A stretch of 64,000 bases of DNA, taken from positions 28,720-92,719 of the forward strand of contig JBMNUT010000012.1 in assembly GCA_050946375.1 (NCBI GenBank). Direction: 5' to 3'. The position numbers and the translations under genes are program-made. Of the stretch, positions 8,847 through 17,609 are shown in pieces; positions within the stretch are counted from its first letter, which is position 1; each line of letters starts with the position of its first letter. A model generated the notes under the pieces. That model was not told the origin of the DNA, did not search any database, and saw only the letters and a program-made list of their open reading frames with translations. The stretch comes from UBA1794 sp050946375 (GTDB lineage: Bacteria; Bacteroidota; Bacteroidia; Bacteroidales; Bacteroidaceae).

Positions 8847-8877
8847 CAAAGATAGGCACTTTCTTTTTATTGGGCAA
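8847..8877 (-). promoter_or_regulatory. promoter of the tRNA-Arg pair
   Basis: On the minus strand TATCTTTG (8847-8854) matches TAnnTTTG, with a TTGC resembling the -33 TTTG box 19 nt upstream. It lies just ahead of the first tRNA. Confidence 0.6.
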
Positions 8878-8990
8878 GGGAAAACGGGCTTTTTCTTTCG
8901 AACAGGCCTCGGTTTAACCTCTCTTTGCACTTCCGCTTTTTACGGTGTGCCTTTGAACTGTTTGGGAAGCGCCTTGCCGCTTAATGTATG

Positions 8991-9050
8991 AAGTGGCGGC
9001 ACTTCATCGAAAAAGTTCCTCGACTTTTCCGGAAAAGTGCCGCCGCAGTG
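8991..9050. repeat. palindromic repeat units forming a nested hairpin after ung
   Basis: GGCGGCACTT at the left pairs with AAGTGCCGCC at the right, enclosing a further palindromic unit (AAAAAGTTCCTCGACTTTT). It begins 2 nt after the ung stop codon, so it may also end ung transcription. Confidence 0.65.
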
Positions 9051-9051
9051 G

Positions 9052-9720
9052 TTACCAGTCGATAGGTGCAATGCCGTGTTGTACCAAGTAGGCGTTGGCT
9101 TTGCTGAAGTGGTGGTTGCCGAAAAATCCGCGCGATGCCGACAGAGGGGAGGGGTGAGGACTCTTCAGGACAAGATGTCGCTTGGGGTCGATGAAAGCCC
9201 CTTTCCGTTGGGCATAGGCTCCCCACAAAATGAATACGAGGTGTTCCCGCTCGGTGGCGAGCCGCTGGATGGCGGCGTCGGTGAATTCTTCCCAACCGTG
9301 GTTCTGGTGTGATCCGGCCTGGTGGGCACGCACGGTGAGCGTGGCGTTGAGGAGTAGCACTCCCTGCTGGGCCCAGCGTGTGAGGTTGCCGCTTGTGGGC
9401 ATGGGTTTACCCAGGTCGTCGTGGATTTCCTTGAAGATGTTGATGAGCGAGGGGGGCGGTTGTACCCCGTCGGCCACGGAGAAGCAAAGTCCGTGGGCCT
9501 GTCCGGGCTCGTGGTAGGGGTCTTGTCCGAGGATGACGACTTTCACCTGGTCGAAGGGACAGCTGTCGAACGCATTGAAGATGAGCGAGGCGGGCGGATA
9601 GACCGCCCCCTGATGGTACTCCTTGCGCACGAAGTCGGTGAGCAGGGTGAAGTAAGGTTTGTCAAACTCTCCCTGGAGTTGTGCCTTCCAGGACGGGTCG
9701 ATACGCACGTTCATGCTCAC
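9052..9720 (-). CDS. ung: uracil-DNA glycosylase
   Basis: 222 residues, the usual length for family 1 UDG. The catalytic water-activating motif GQDPYH (Asp) and the DNA-intercalation motif HPSPLSASRGFFG are both present. It removes uracil from DNA as the first step of base-excision repair. The start can be Met1 or Met3 (MSMNVRIDPSW). The stop codon of the upstream asnA gene lies only 7 nt away, so the two are very likely co-transcribed. Confidence 0.96.
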   Translation of the reverse strand: MSMNVRIDPSWKAQLQGEFDKPYFTLLTDFVRKEYHQGAVYPPASLIFNAFDSCPFDQVKVVILGQDPYHEPGQAHGLCFSVADGVQPPPSLINIFKEIHDDLGKPMPTSGNLTRWAQQGVLLLNATLTVRAHQAGSHQNHGWEEFTDAAIQRLATEREHLVFILWGAYAQRKGAFIDPKRHLVLKSPHPSPLSASRGFFGNHHFSKANAYLVQHGIAPIDW

Positions 9721-9727
9721 TTCGTTA

Positions 9728-10765
9728 TTAAATAAGGTGTATGTTCAGCTTGCGACACTCTTCTTTCATGTCTTCCGGCCAAATGCTGGCTTGGATTTCG
9801 CCAATGTGGGCTTTCTTCAGGAAAAGCATGCAGAGTCGTGACTGCCCTATTCCGCCGCCGATGGTGAGCGGCAGACTTCCGTTGATGAGGCGTTTGTGGA
9901 AGTAGAGTTCGAGGCGGTCTTCCTTGTTGCTGTCGTGCAGCTGGCGGAGGAGTGCTTCCTTGTCTACGCGTATGCCCATGGACGAAAGTTCTATGGCGCG
10001 GCCCAATACGTCGTTCCATACCAAGAGGTCGCCGTTGAGTCCGGGGAGTCCGTTGAGTCCGGGCGTGCTGTAGTCGTCATAGTCGGGAGCCCGCAGGTCG
10101 TGTTCCTTGCCGTCGCCCAGTTTGCAGCCTATGCCGATGATGAAAACTGCCCCGTATTCGCGTGTGATGCGGTCTTCCCGCCCTTTGGGCGTAAGGTCGG
10201 GATAGCGTTTGCGCAGCTCTTCGGAGTGAATGAAGTAGACCTCGGTAGGCAGGAAGGGCTTGATTTGGGGGAACTTCTCGAAGACGATGTATTCGGTGCG
10301 GTAGAGGGCGGCGTAGATGCGGCGCACGATGTCGCAGAGGAAGTCTGTGTTTCGGTCTTCGCGGGTGATGACCCGTTCCCAGTCCCACTGGTCTACGTAG
10401 AGAGAGTGGAGGTTGCCGAGCTCTTCGTCGCTGCGGATGGCGTTCATGTCAGTATAAATTCCGTAGCCGGGTTGTATTCCGTAGTCGGCCAAGGTGAGGC
10501 GTTTCCATTTAGCCAGGGAGTGAACCACTTCGGCTTTCCGGTCGCCAAGGTCTTTGATGGGGAAGGTTACGGCGCGTTCCACCCCGTTCAGGTCGTCGTT
10601 TATACCCATGCCCTTCAATACGAAGAGGGGGGCGGTCACCCGGCGCAGGCGTAATTCGGAAGAGAGGCTTGTTTGAAAAAACTCTTTGACCAGGCGGATT
10701 GCTTCCTCGGTCTGTTGGATATCAAGTAAATTCTGATAATTTTTGGGTTTGATCAAGTAGCTCAT
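9728..10765 (-). CDS. asnA: aspartate-ammonia ligase (asparagine synthetase A)
   Basis: 345 residues, close to the usual 330-345 for AsnA. It begins MSYLIKPKNYQNLLD and contains conserved blocks such as LGDRKAEVVHSLAKWKR, YGIYTDMNAIR, LHSLYVDQWDWE and, at the C terminus, LTIGGGIGQSRLCMLFL, the class II aminoacyl-tRNA-synthetase-like ATP site. It makes asparagine from aspartate, ammonia and ATP. It precedes ung on the same strand. No clear promoter was found in the long region upstream. Confidence 0.96.
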   Translation of the reverse strand: MSYLIKPKNYQNLLDIQQTEEAIRLVKEFFQTSLSSELRLRRVTAPLFVLKGMGINDDLNGVERAVTFPIKDLGDRKAEVVHSLAKWKRLTLADYGIQPGYGIYTDMNAIRSDEELGNLHSLYVDQWDWERVITREDRNTDFLCDIVRRIYAALYRTEYIVFEKFPQIKPFLPTEVYFIHSEELRKRYPDLTPKGREDRITREYGAVFIIGIGCKLGDGKEHDLRAPDYDDYSTPGLNGLPGLNGDLLVWNDVLGRAIELSSMGIRVDKEALLRQLHDSNKEDRLELYFHKRLINGSLPLTIGGGIGQSRLCMLFLKKAHIGEIQASIWPEDMKEECRKLNIHLI

Positions 10766-11119
10766 GGCTTATGCTTGGTGTTGTGTAATTTTCAGCAGCG
10801 TCTTGTTTTTTGTTAGAGCCGTTTGGAGTTTAAAAATTGAGGTTTAACATTTCTGGAGTATTCCTTCGGCCCTCGGAAAATCTGGTGTCCGACGGGTTGG
10901 AAGGAAATGTTGCGCAAGGTATAAAGAAAATCTTGAACCTGCAAGAAAGATAGCAAAAATGTGATTTGCGTGGAATAGTGAATGGCGTTTTCTGCGTAAT
11001 GGAGTCAAAATTCAGGGCTGAGCCTTGTTTACGTGTGAAAATGCATATTGCCTAAAAGGCGTTTCCCTTTTCGCTTTTTGGCTCGTCTGGAATAACCGTT
11101 TTTCTTTCCTTTGTGGTTT
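10766..11119. other. intergenic stretch with no recognised gene
   Basis: The gap upstream of asnA holds no convincing open frame and no TAnnTTTG box with a spaced TTTG on the minus strand. A small inverted repeat (GCCTAAAAGGC) occurs near 11052. It should contain the asnA leader. Confidence 0.5.
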
Positions 11120-11170
11120 GCAGAAAGCAATCAAGACGAAAGGAATCCCTCCGTCTTGATTGTTTTCTGC
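11120..11170 (-). terminator. 19-bp hairpin downstream of the MCE gene
   Basis: GCAGAAAGCAATCAAGACG (11120-11138) pairs with 11152-11170 over 19 bp with one G-T wobble and a 13-nt loop. It lies 80 nt after the stop of the MCE gene. No long T-run follows on the minus strand, so its role as a terminator is likely but not certain. Confidence 0.65.
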
Positions 11171-11249
11171 TTTCCTCTTTTCTGAGAAAGTATCAGGTAT
11201 TCGCGATAATTCAACAGTCGAAAGGCCGTCAGATTGCCGTAGATTGTTT

Positions 11250-12146
11250 TTAGTTCTTGCGTCCGAACAGGGAGAAGTGAACGTAGCGCTTGGGCTGCTT
11301 GCGCAGGTCTTCCAGCAGTAGGGAGGCGTTGGAAGCGGCGTCGTTCAGGTTGTTGTAGAGTGCATCGTCGTTCAGCATGAGGCCTAATGAGTTGTCCGGG
11401 CTGTTGAGACGGGAGGTTATTTGCTCTACGTTGTTCATCGTCTGGTTGACTTTGTCGATGGTTTCGGCAAACTCCAGCTCGTTGAGCTTTCCGGTAAACG
11501 TTTCGATGTTTCCGCCGATCTGGTTCATTTTCTGGCTGATCTGCGGGAGTTCGTTGCCTGTGAAGCTCTTCAGGTTGGCAGTCGCTGCGGAGAGGTTTTC
11601 ACTGGTCTTGCGGAGTTCTTCCATCGTGGAGGGGATATTCTGGTTGGCCAGCAGTGTATTGATCTGGGTCAGTATGGAGTCTATTTTGGGCAACATGCTT
11701 TGCACTTGCGGGAGCATGTTGTCGGAGACGTCGTCCATCAGTCCGGCTTTGGCATGGCCAGGTATGGTGTCGCCCTGGGCGTAGTATTCCTTGACGCCCC
11801 GCGGGAGTATGATGTTCATGTTTACGCCGCCCAGCATTTCGGTGCTGAGTTCGCCGTAGCTTCCTTTCGGTATGTTCATTTCGTCGTCGAGCTGTACTTC
11901 TACAATGACGTTGCCCGGATTCTGGTAATCGTAGTGTATGTTCCGGACGAGTCCTATGCGGAATCCGTCGGCATATACGGTGCTGGACTGTGTGAGACCC
12001 ATGATGTTGTCGAACTTGACGTAGAAGAAGTGGGTCGGGTTGAACATGTTGATGCCTTTCAGGAAGTTGATTCCGTAGACTATCAGACAGAGGGCTATGA
12101 TTCCTGCTATTCCGATTTTGATTTCTTTGGTCAAAAACTTATTCAT
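11250..12146 (-). CDS. MlaD-family (MCE domain) lipid-transport protein
   Basis: 298 residues. One N-terminal membrane helix (about residues 11-30, IGIAGIIALCLIVYGINFL) is followed by an MCE domain at about 37-115 (FDNIMGLTQSSTVYADGFRIG ... MNIILPRG) and a long helical, Gln/Asn-rich tail predicted to form coiled coils. MCE proteins bind lipids in the periplasm for transport between the membranes, usually with an ABC permease and ATPase; those partners are not in the window. It lies 55 nt after the amidase gene, an arrangement common in Bacteroides. The substrate is unknown. Confidence 0.88.
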   Translation of the reverse strand: MNKFLTKEIKIGIAGIIALCLIVYGINFLKGINMFNPTHFFYVKFDNIMGLTQSSTVYADGFRIGLVRNIHYDYQNPGNVIVEVQLDDEMNIPKGSYGELSTEMLGGVNMNIILPRGVKEYYAQGDTIPGHAKAGLMDDVSDNMLPQVQSMLPKIDSILTQINTLLANQNIPSTMEELRKTSENLSAATANLKSFTGNELPQISQKMNQIGGNIETFTGKLNELEFAETIDKVNQTMNNVEQITSRLNSPDNSLGLMLNDDALYNNLNDAASNASLLLEDLRKQPKRYVHFSLFGRKN

Positions 12147-12201
12147 ATCGTTGTTTTGATGCTTTTGCGGTGGGGTGGGGAAAACTGTTTTTCCCGTTTG
12201 T

Positions 12202-13422
12202 TTATTTTCGTTTTGCCTTGAAGAGGCGTATGGCCTCGTTGACGTTCATTTTCTCATCTCCTCGGAAGGCTATGATGAATGCGGAAGAGAACCGGTCGAG
12301 AATGGTCTTCCGCAGGCGGTAGATTTCGTTGTAGTCGGAACTGCTCCCGTAGGTGTATTTGTAGAGGCCTTGCTCTTCGTAGTAATCGACGGGCGAGAGC
12401 CCCTTGAGGCGCTTGTCGTTGCTCTTCAGCAGGGAGCTGGTGGCCAGGATTTGTATCTTGAAGCGTATTTCGTCGTCCGAGGTGTTACGTGTTGTTTTTT
12501 TGTTGCCCGTTGTGGTTTCCGCTGTTCCGGTCTGGCTGTCGGGGGAGCTTTTCCGTATGTTCTGTTCGGGTTGTGCGGCTGAGGCCTGCACTTTCCTGGA
12601 CTGGGAGGAGGGGCTGCTCAGTTTGGCCTTTTTGGTGCGCAGGTCGTACTCCTTTTTGTATTGCTTGAATGCGCGGAAGATGCCTTGGGCGAGGTTGTCG
12701 GTTCCTTCGGAGGTGTTCAAGTAACGTTCTTCCTGCTTGTTGGAGATGAAGCCTACTTCGATGAGCACACTGGGCATGGAGGTCTCGCGCAGTACGAGGA
12801 ATCCGGCCTGTTTCACTCCTTTGTTGACCCGCTTGCAATAGCCTTTCATCTGTTCTTGCACGAGCGAGGCCATGTGGACGCTTTGTTCCATGTATTTGTC
12901 CTGCATGAACTCGAAGATGATGTAGGATTCGGAGGAATTGGGGTTGAATCCGGCGTATCGTGTTTTGTAGTCTTCCTCCATGAGGATGACGGAGTTCTCG
13001 CGTTTGGCTACCTCTAAATTGTCTTCCGAACGGGCCAGACCGAGGCTGTAGGTCTCCACGCCTTGCGGGCTTTTTGCTTTGTTGGCTACGGAGTTGGTGT
13101 GGATGGAGATAAAGAGGTTGGCTTTTGCGTCGTTGGCTATTTCCGCTCTGCGGTTCAGGGGGATGAAGACATCGGTCTTACGGGTGTAGATGACTTTGGT
13201 GTCTTTGAGTTGTTTCTCGATGAGTTTCCCGAGCTTCAGTGCGATATTCAGGTTGATGTTCTTCTCTTTGGAGATGGAGCCTACTGCGCCGGCGTCGTGT
13301 CCGCCGTGCCCGGCATCGATGACGACGGTGAAGTCTTGTGCCGCCGCGGGGCATGCGATCAGTAAAATCAGGCACAGAACAAGTGCGTGCAGGGGGCTGT
13401 GTATGGTTCTTTGTAGTCTCAT
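12202..13422 (-). CDS. N-acetylmuramoyl-L-alanine amidase (Amidase_3) with C-terminal SPOR-like region
   Basis: 406 residues from the ATG at 13422, chosen because the signal peptide (MRLQRTIHSPLHALVLCLILLIACPAAAQ-like, cleavage after Ala) starts there; an upstream TTG would only add polar residues. The Amidase_3 domain has zinc-site motifs DAGHGGHDAG and SIHTNS and the late block IEVGFISN. A Ser/Gln/Thr-rich linker leads to a C-terminal region (IRFKIQILATSSLLK ... YKYTYGSSSDYNE) that looks like a SPOR-type peptidoglycan-binding domain. It cleaves the amide bond between MurNAc and the stem peptide, probably at division sites. First gene of the pair with the MCE gene. Confidence 0.92.
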   Translation of the reverse strand: MRLQRTIHSPLHALVLCLILLIACPAAAQDFTVVIDAGHGGHDAGAVGSISKEKNINLNIALKLGKLIEKQLKDTKVIYTRKTDVFIPLNRRAEIANDAKANLFISIHTNSVANKAKSPQGVETYSLGLARSEDNLEVAKRENSVILMEEDYKTRYAGFNPNSSESYIIFEFMQDKYMEQSVHMASLVQEQMKGYCKRVNKGVKQAGFLVLRETSMPSVLIEVGFISNKQEERYLNTSEGTDNLAQGIFRAFKQYKKEYDLRTKKAKLSSPSSQSRKVQASAAQPEQNIRKSSPDSQTGTAETTTGNKKTTRNTSDDEIRFKIQILATSSLLKSNDKRLKGLSPVDYYEEQGLYKYTYGSSSDYNEIYRLRKTILDRFSSAFIIAFRGDEKMNVNEAIRLFKAKRK

Positions 13423-13452
13423 TTCCGAAACGGGTTGTCTCGTAAAATCACG

Positions 13453-13460
13453 CAAAAATA
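13453..13460 (-). promoter_or_regulatory. -7 box for the amidase gene
   Basis: On the minus strand TATTTTTG matches TAnnTTTG and lies 30 nt upstream of the chosen ATG at 13422. The -33 box is poor. Its position supports the ATG start rather than the TTG at 13455. Confidence 0.5.
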
Positions 13461-13580
13461 CTATTTCTATCCTGTATTTGCGGGGTTTTCCTTACTAAAA
13501 TTACGGAAATGTGGTCATTTAGCACATTCTATTTCCTTGATAGAACTTCCGGAGGGCGGAAGTCTGTTGCTGTTCTTACA

Positions 13581-13670
13581 AAAAAAGTACTGCAACAAAT
13601 CGGGAAAGCACTTGAGGCTTTTGGGGATTTGTTGCAGTGCTTTTGGTTGAAAGACTGCGGCTTTCGGTGA
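13581..13670. repeat. palindromic repeat units that double as the ogt terminator
   Basis: ACTGCAACAAATC (13589-13601) pairs with 13626-13638, and with flanking AAAAGT/GCTTTT the stem reaches about 19 bp with one mismatch. On the minus strand a run of seven T follows, as expected for the terminator of ogt. The outer sequences (AAAGTAC, GCTTTTGG, AAAGACTGCGGCTTTC) belong to the dispersed palindromic family. Confidence 0.7.
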
Positions 13671-13713
13671 ATGGGCTTTATCCCATTCGGTGGCTCTGTT
13701 TCAAAACGTGTTT

Positions 13714-14187
13714 TTAAAGCATGTGTGCTTTCTCTTTTTCCATTTTCAGCAGTTTGCGCTTTACGTGGCTTCCTCCGGCATATCCTGCGAGTGAGCCGTC
13801 TTGCGCGATGACGCGGTGGCAGGGTACGAGCAGTAGAATCGGGTTGTGCCGGTTGGCGTTTCCGATAGCCCGGCAGGAGCCTTTGTGCCCTACGCGCTCG
13901 GCGATTTCGGTGTATGAGCAGGTCTCTCCATAGGGGATGTTCTGCAATTCTTTCCACACCTGGAGTTGGAAGGGCGTCCCGCTTAGGGTTATGGGGATGT
14001 CGAACTCCTTTCGCTCTCCTCTCAGGTATTCTTCGATTTCTTTGTAGGTACGCGCTATGAGCGATGTTTCCTGGAGAGCTGAATCCGTATTGTCTACTTC
14101 GTTGAGCGAAATACGGATGATGGTTGTCTCGTCGGCCACGATAGTCAGGCGGCCGATGGCTGTTTCGTAAGAATAACGGTATTTCAT
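13714..14187 (-). CDS. ogt: methylated-DNA-[protein]-cysteine S-methyltransferase
   Basis: 157 residues, the compact single-domain form. The active-site motif PCHRVI with the methyl-acceptor Cys is followed by the conserved AGYAGG block, and the DNA-binding helix-turn-helix (GETCSYTEIAERVG, CRAIGNANRHNP) precedes it. It removes O6-alkyl groups from guanine in one irreversible step. Flanked by the peptidase gene 63 nt upstream on the same strand. Confidence 0.95.
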   Translation of the reverse strand: MKYRYSYETAIGRLTIVADETTIIRISLNEVDNTDSALQETSLIARTYKEIEEYLRGERKEFDIPITLSGTPFQLQVWKELQNIPYGETCSYTEIAERVGHKGSCRAIGNANRHNPILLLVPCHRVIAQDGSLAGYAGGSHVKRKLLKMEKEKAHML

Positions 14188-14250
14188 TTTGAAGAAGATG
14201 GTTTTCTTATTCAGAGATTAAGGATGGAGTTTTTCTTGGTTTCTTCGCGA

Positions 14251-15570
14251 TTATTCTTCCAGCCAGTTCCCGATTAGGGTGAGAATCTCTTGGCGAGTCT
14301 CTTCGGGCATGGTACCGATTTTTGCTTTGTGGCAGCCGCCGGGTTCGATGAAGCACTTCATGTTCTTTTTCCCTTCGAAGTAGGCTTTGTCTGTGGCGCC
14401 GCTCGCCGTCCAGGGGTCGTTGGAGCCGTAAATGAAAATCATTTTCAGGTCGTTCTTCAGAAGGAATTTGCGTGTCTTCTCGTAGAGGGCCTTTTGGAAT
14501 TTGATGTTCTCTTGTCCTTCGGGCACCATGAGCCGGCGCAAGTAGTCTTTGGCTGTTTTTATGGTGAGGTAAGGCTTGAAAGGTTCGATATCGTAGCCGT
14601 AGTAACCCAATTCCCTTGCGGCTTGTACGTCGAAAGCGGAATAAGGGGTGATGTAGGAGAAGTACATCGGGTCGGCAATCCCGATCAGATGGGAAAATAG
14701 CGTCTGGTTGTCGGCATCGGTGGAAGGGATTGAATTGATGGGGGTGCCGTATTGCCAGAGGGCGAAGGGGTATTCTAACACGCAGTAGTCGAAGATTTCT
14801 TCTACGGGGCAGTGGTATTTGTATTGATTCTTCGCACAATGTTCCTTAAACAAGGGCATTAACTCGCCTTTCCGCTTCATCACTTCGGTTTGGAAGGCCA
14901 AGACTGTGGCGCGTTCCTTAGGGGTTCCGACTTGGTCGCGAAGGAAAATTTCGTGTCGACCGTCTTCTACGCTGCGGTTGAGGGGAGCCACGTACGGAAC
15001 GGAGATGTCGATGTCGTCGGGATAGAATACCCGATAAAACATTGTCGTCTGTCCGCCTTTACTGGTCCCGGTAGAAACCCATTTTCCGGGGTAGATGGAT
15101 TCAAACGCGGTGCGGATGTGGTGAAGATCGTTGAGGGAGTTTTCAACTGTCAGGTAGTCCCAGTTGAGCGGGTCGGGTATGGATTCCAGGAAATAGCGGT
15201 ATTCGACGACTATCATGTTCATGTCGAAGTATCGGGAAAGTTCCTCTCTAAATTTGGGATTCTTGGCATATTCTGCGCCATATCCTTCGGTTACGAGGAG
15301 GGTGGGGCGGTCGAAACCGACGTGCGATACGAATACCCGTTGTTTGAATGTGCCGATTTCCGGTTGTTTGGGGTCGACTTGTTGCTCGATGAAGAACTGG
15401 TAGCGCTCCTTGAACTCGCCTGTTGGCAAGGATTGTATGTCGCTAACGCCTTCGATGGCGGCTATCTTTTTGTATAGTTCGCTTTGGGTCTCTTCGGCTT
15501 TTATAGTGCCGCTCAGGCTCAATAGCAGTGCAAAAAGGAATAAGGAAAGGTAATTTTTTAGCTGTTTCAT
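14251..15570 (-). CDS. secreted serine peptidase, S28/S37 tripeptidyl-aminopeptidase type
   Basis: 439 residues with an N-terminal signal peptide (hydrophobic LFLFALLLSLSG, cleavage before EETQ). It has an alpha/beta-hydrolase layout: nucleophile elbow GTSKGG (Ser near residue 170), late Asp in YGSNDPWTAS, and His in GGCHKAKIG. The blocks VTEGYGAEY and VEYRYFLESIPDPLNWDYLT are typical of the PS-10/S37 group related to Streptomyces tripeptidyl aminopeptidase, often annotated S28 in Bacteroides. It probably clips short peptides in the periplasm or outside the cell. The Trp-Asp-Tyr block and the nucleophile motif are intact. Confidence 0.85.
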   Translation of the reverse strand: MKQLKNYLSLFLFALLLSLSGTIKAEETQSELYKKIAAIEGVSDIQSLPTGEFKERYQFFIEQQVDPKQPEIGTFKQRVFVSHVGFDRPTLLVTEGYGAEYAKNPKFREELSRYFDMNMIVVEYRYFLESIPDPLNWDYLTVENSLNDLHHIRTAFESIYPGKWVSTGTSKGGQTTMFYRVFYPDDIDISVPYVAPLNRSVEDGRHEIFLRDQVGTPKERATVLAFQTEVMKRKGELMPLFKEHCAKNQYKYHCPVEEIFDYCVLEYPFALWQYGTPINSIPSTDADNQTLFSHLIGIADPMYFSYITPYSAFDVQAARELGYYGYDIEPFKPYLTIKTAKDYLRRLMVPEGQENIKFQKALYEKTRKFLLKNDLKMIFIYGSNDPWTASGATDKAYFEGKKNMKCFIEPGGCHKAKIGTMPEETRQEILTLIGNWLEE

Positions 15571-15601
15571 AGCGGGTTTGATAAAGTTTAAGGGTATTAG
15601 A

Positions 15602-15633
15602 AAAGAGCCAATTAAGGGGATAATTGGCTCTTT
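15602..15633 (-). terminator. rho-independent terminator after the DUF349 gene
   Basis: AAAGAGCCAATTA (15602-15614) and its exact complement (15621-15633) form a 13-bp perfect stem with a 6-nt loop, 10 nt after the stop codon of the DUF349 gene. The ends AAA/TTT make it usable in both directions. Confidence 0.85.
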
Positions 15634-15643
15634 GAGGGATTCG

Positions 15644-17497
15644 TCAGCTTTTCTCTTCTTTGTTTTCTTCTTTCTCTTTTATGGCGTCGTCAATTAGCTT
15701 GATCTTTTCCACAACCAGGTTAAGCTCGGATTTGAGTTTCTCAACCTTCTGATTGAGTTCATTTACCAGACTGTTCCCTTTCTGGGAGCTTGTCGACAAG
15801 AAGCCGAGGTTGTTTTCGTAGGTTTGGATTTCGCTTTTCAGGATATCATAGCTTCTGGACAGTTCGCGGCGCTTGCGGGTCAGGTCGGAATCCTTGTCAT
15901 TTCCTTTGTTCAGGTCTTCGCGATATGAATTCAGGCGCCGGCTCATCGTGCTGATGTGGAGGCGGTTGAACTCTTTGTCGACCAGCTCGCGGAATTTATT
16001 GTAGATGTTGTCTTTCTCTTTGAAAGGCACATGTCCGATGGCGTTGAACTCCTGAATTATATTTTTGATTCTCGCAACGGCTTCTTCGCCTTCGACTGTC
16101 AGGTCGAGCTGCTCCAGTTGGGCGATGATTGCTTTCTTCTTTTCCAGATTCTCATGCTCTGTGTTCTTCAGAGTAGAGGTTGCCTGGTTTTTCTGGTCGA
16201 AGAAGTAATCGCATGCGGCAATAAACCGTTTCCAAATAGCGTCGGAATGTTTCTTCTGGACAGGGCCTATTTCTTTCCATTCGCGCTGCAGTTTGGTTAA
16301 AATCTTGCTCGTACCTTTCCAATCAGTGCTTTCTTTCAGCGCTTCTGCCTTCTCGCACAATTCCTTTTTCTTTTCGAGATTGGCAGCCATGTTTCCCTTC
16401 AATTCTTTGAAGTATTCGCTCTTCCGATTGAAGAATTGGTCGCATGCCGTGCGGAAACGCTCGAACAGTTTCTGGTTGGCCTTATGGGAAATGAATCCGA
16501 TAGCCTTCCATTCTGCCTGGAGGTCGGTGATCTCTTTTGTCTTTTGGTTCCAGTCTGCAAACGTTTTCAGCTTATCCATGTCGATAGACTCGATTCGCTC
16601 GCAGATAGCAGTCTTCTTATTCTGGTTTTCTTGTTCCTCCTTTTTCAGGTTTTCGAAGTGCTGCTGATGACGGCGGTTTACCTCGCTTGAAGCATTTTTG
16701 AACCGCGTCCACAGTTCTTCGCGCAACTCTTTTGCGACAGGACCGGTATCGCGGAATGTCTGATGCAGCTTCTGGAGCTGGTGAAAAGCAGAAACTACGT
16801 CGGGCTCATCCTTTAGCTTTTCGGCTGCGATACACAGGTTGGTCTTGATTTCGAGGTTTTTCTTGAAATCATAGTCCCGGAACTCCTTATTTATTTTAAG
16901 GAGGTCATAGAACTGTTCTACATAGAACTGATAGTTTTTCCACAGCTCGTTTACTTTGGAAGCGGGGACGGACTTGATGGAGTTCCATTCAGCCTGGAGC
17001 TCTTTGAACTCGTTGTAGTTCTTGTTGACGTCTCCGGTTCCTTCTACCATCGCCTTGATTTTCTCAATGATGGCTTCCTTCTTTGCCAGATTTTCTTCCT
17101 TCTCTTTTTCGCTTTTCTCCATGAAAGCGCTCCGTTTCTCTTTAAGGGCTTTCAGCAAGTCCTTGAATTCTATTTCTTCCGGAGAGGGGGTAGGCAGAAA
17201 TCCCTCATCGTTTCCGTGTTCCGCGATGTAGGCTTCCCGGCTTTTTTCGGCTTCGGTATTGACAAATTTGTAAAAGGCTTGTTTTGAGTGCTCAATATCG
17301 GAGCGCTCGGGGCAGGTATCGTTTTGAAGTAAATCTTTCAGGTGCGTTATGATTTCTTCCTTTGATTCGTAATAAGGAGTGTTGGCCTTTCCCGTTTCCG
17401 CATTGATTTCGGTTGATTCTACGGGGATGTTAGCCGTTTCTTCGTTGGATACAAACCCTGCATCTGCTTGCTGGGGGTTCAAGTTTTCTTCGCACAT
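15644..17497 (-). CDS. DUF349 repeat protein
   Basis: 617 residues from the ATG at 17497 (MCEENLNPQQADAG); a further in-frame ATG at 17539 would add 14 less convincing residues. After an acidic, low-complexity N terminus (to about residue 60) come about five DUF349 units of roughly 75 residues. Each is helical and has a recurring W-x5-G/S pattern, for example ELQAEWNSIKSVPASK, DLQAEWKAIGFISHKANQKLFERFR, and KLQREWKEIGPVQKKHSDAIWKRF. A charged coiled coil ends the protein. No signal peptide or membrane helix is present, so it is cytoplasmic. The biochemical role of the family is unknown. Confidence 0.88.
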   Translation of the reverse strand: MCEENLNPQQADAGFVSNEETANIPVESTEINAETGKANTPYYESKEEIITHLKDLLQNDTCPERSDIEHSKQAFYKFVNTEAEKSREAYIAEHGNDEGFLPTPSPEEIEFKDLLKALKEKRSAFMEKSEKEKEENLAKKEAIIEKIKAMVEGTGDVNKNYNEFKELQAEWNSIKSVPASKVNELWKNYQFYVEQFYDLLKINKEFRDYDFKKNLEIKTNLCIAAEKLKDEPDVVSAFHQLQKLHQTFRDTGPVAKELREELWTRFKNASSEVNRRHQQHFENLKKEEQENQNKKTAICERIESIDMDKLKTFADWNQKTKEITDLQAEWKAIGFISHKANQKLFERFRTACDQFFNRKSEYFKELKGNMAANLEKKKELCEKAEALKESTDWKGTSKILTKLQREWKEIGPVQKKHSDAIWKRFIAACDYFFDQKNQATSTLKNTEHENLEKKKAIIAQLEQLDLTVEGEEAVARIKNIIQEFNAIGHVPFKEKDNIYNKFRELVDKEFNRLHISTMSRRLNSYREDLNKGNDKDSDLTRKRRELSRSYDILKSEIQTYENNLGFLSTSSQKGNSLVNELNQKVEKLKSELNLVVEKIKLIDDAIKEKEENKEEKS

Positions 17498-17562
17498 AGT
17501 GGTTAATATGTTTTTAGTGTGAGGCGTTGCCTCCCACATTCTTCTTTTTTATGATATATGGA

Positions 17563-17570
17563 CAAATGTA
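17563..17570 (-). promoter_or_regulatory. -7 box for the DUF349 gene
   Basis: On the minus strand TACATTTG matches TAnnTTTG, 65 nt upstream of the chosen start. No good -33 box. It indicates that the gene is transcribed separately from mgtE, whose stop lies at 17610. Confidence 0.45.
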
Positions 17571-17609
17571 ATTTATATAATCAGTTCTTCGTTATTTTAT
17601 TAACATTGT

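Noticed and set aside
8416..8877. Open frame with two identical RVAQLNRASDYGSEGYRFESCRDH-type peptides
   Set aside because: The peptides are translated tRNA-Arg genes; the same artefact is widespread in databases.
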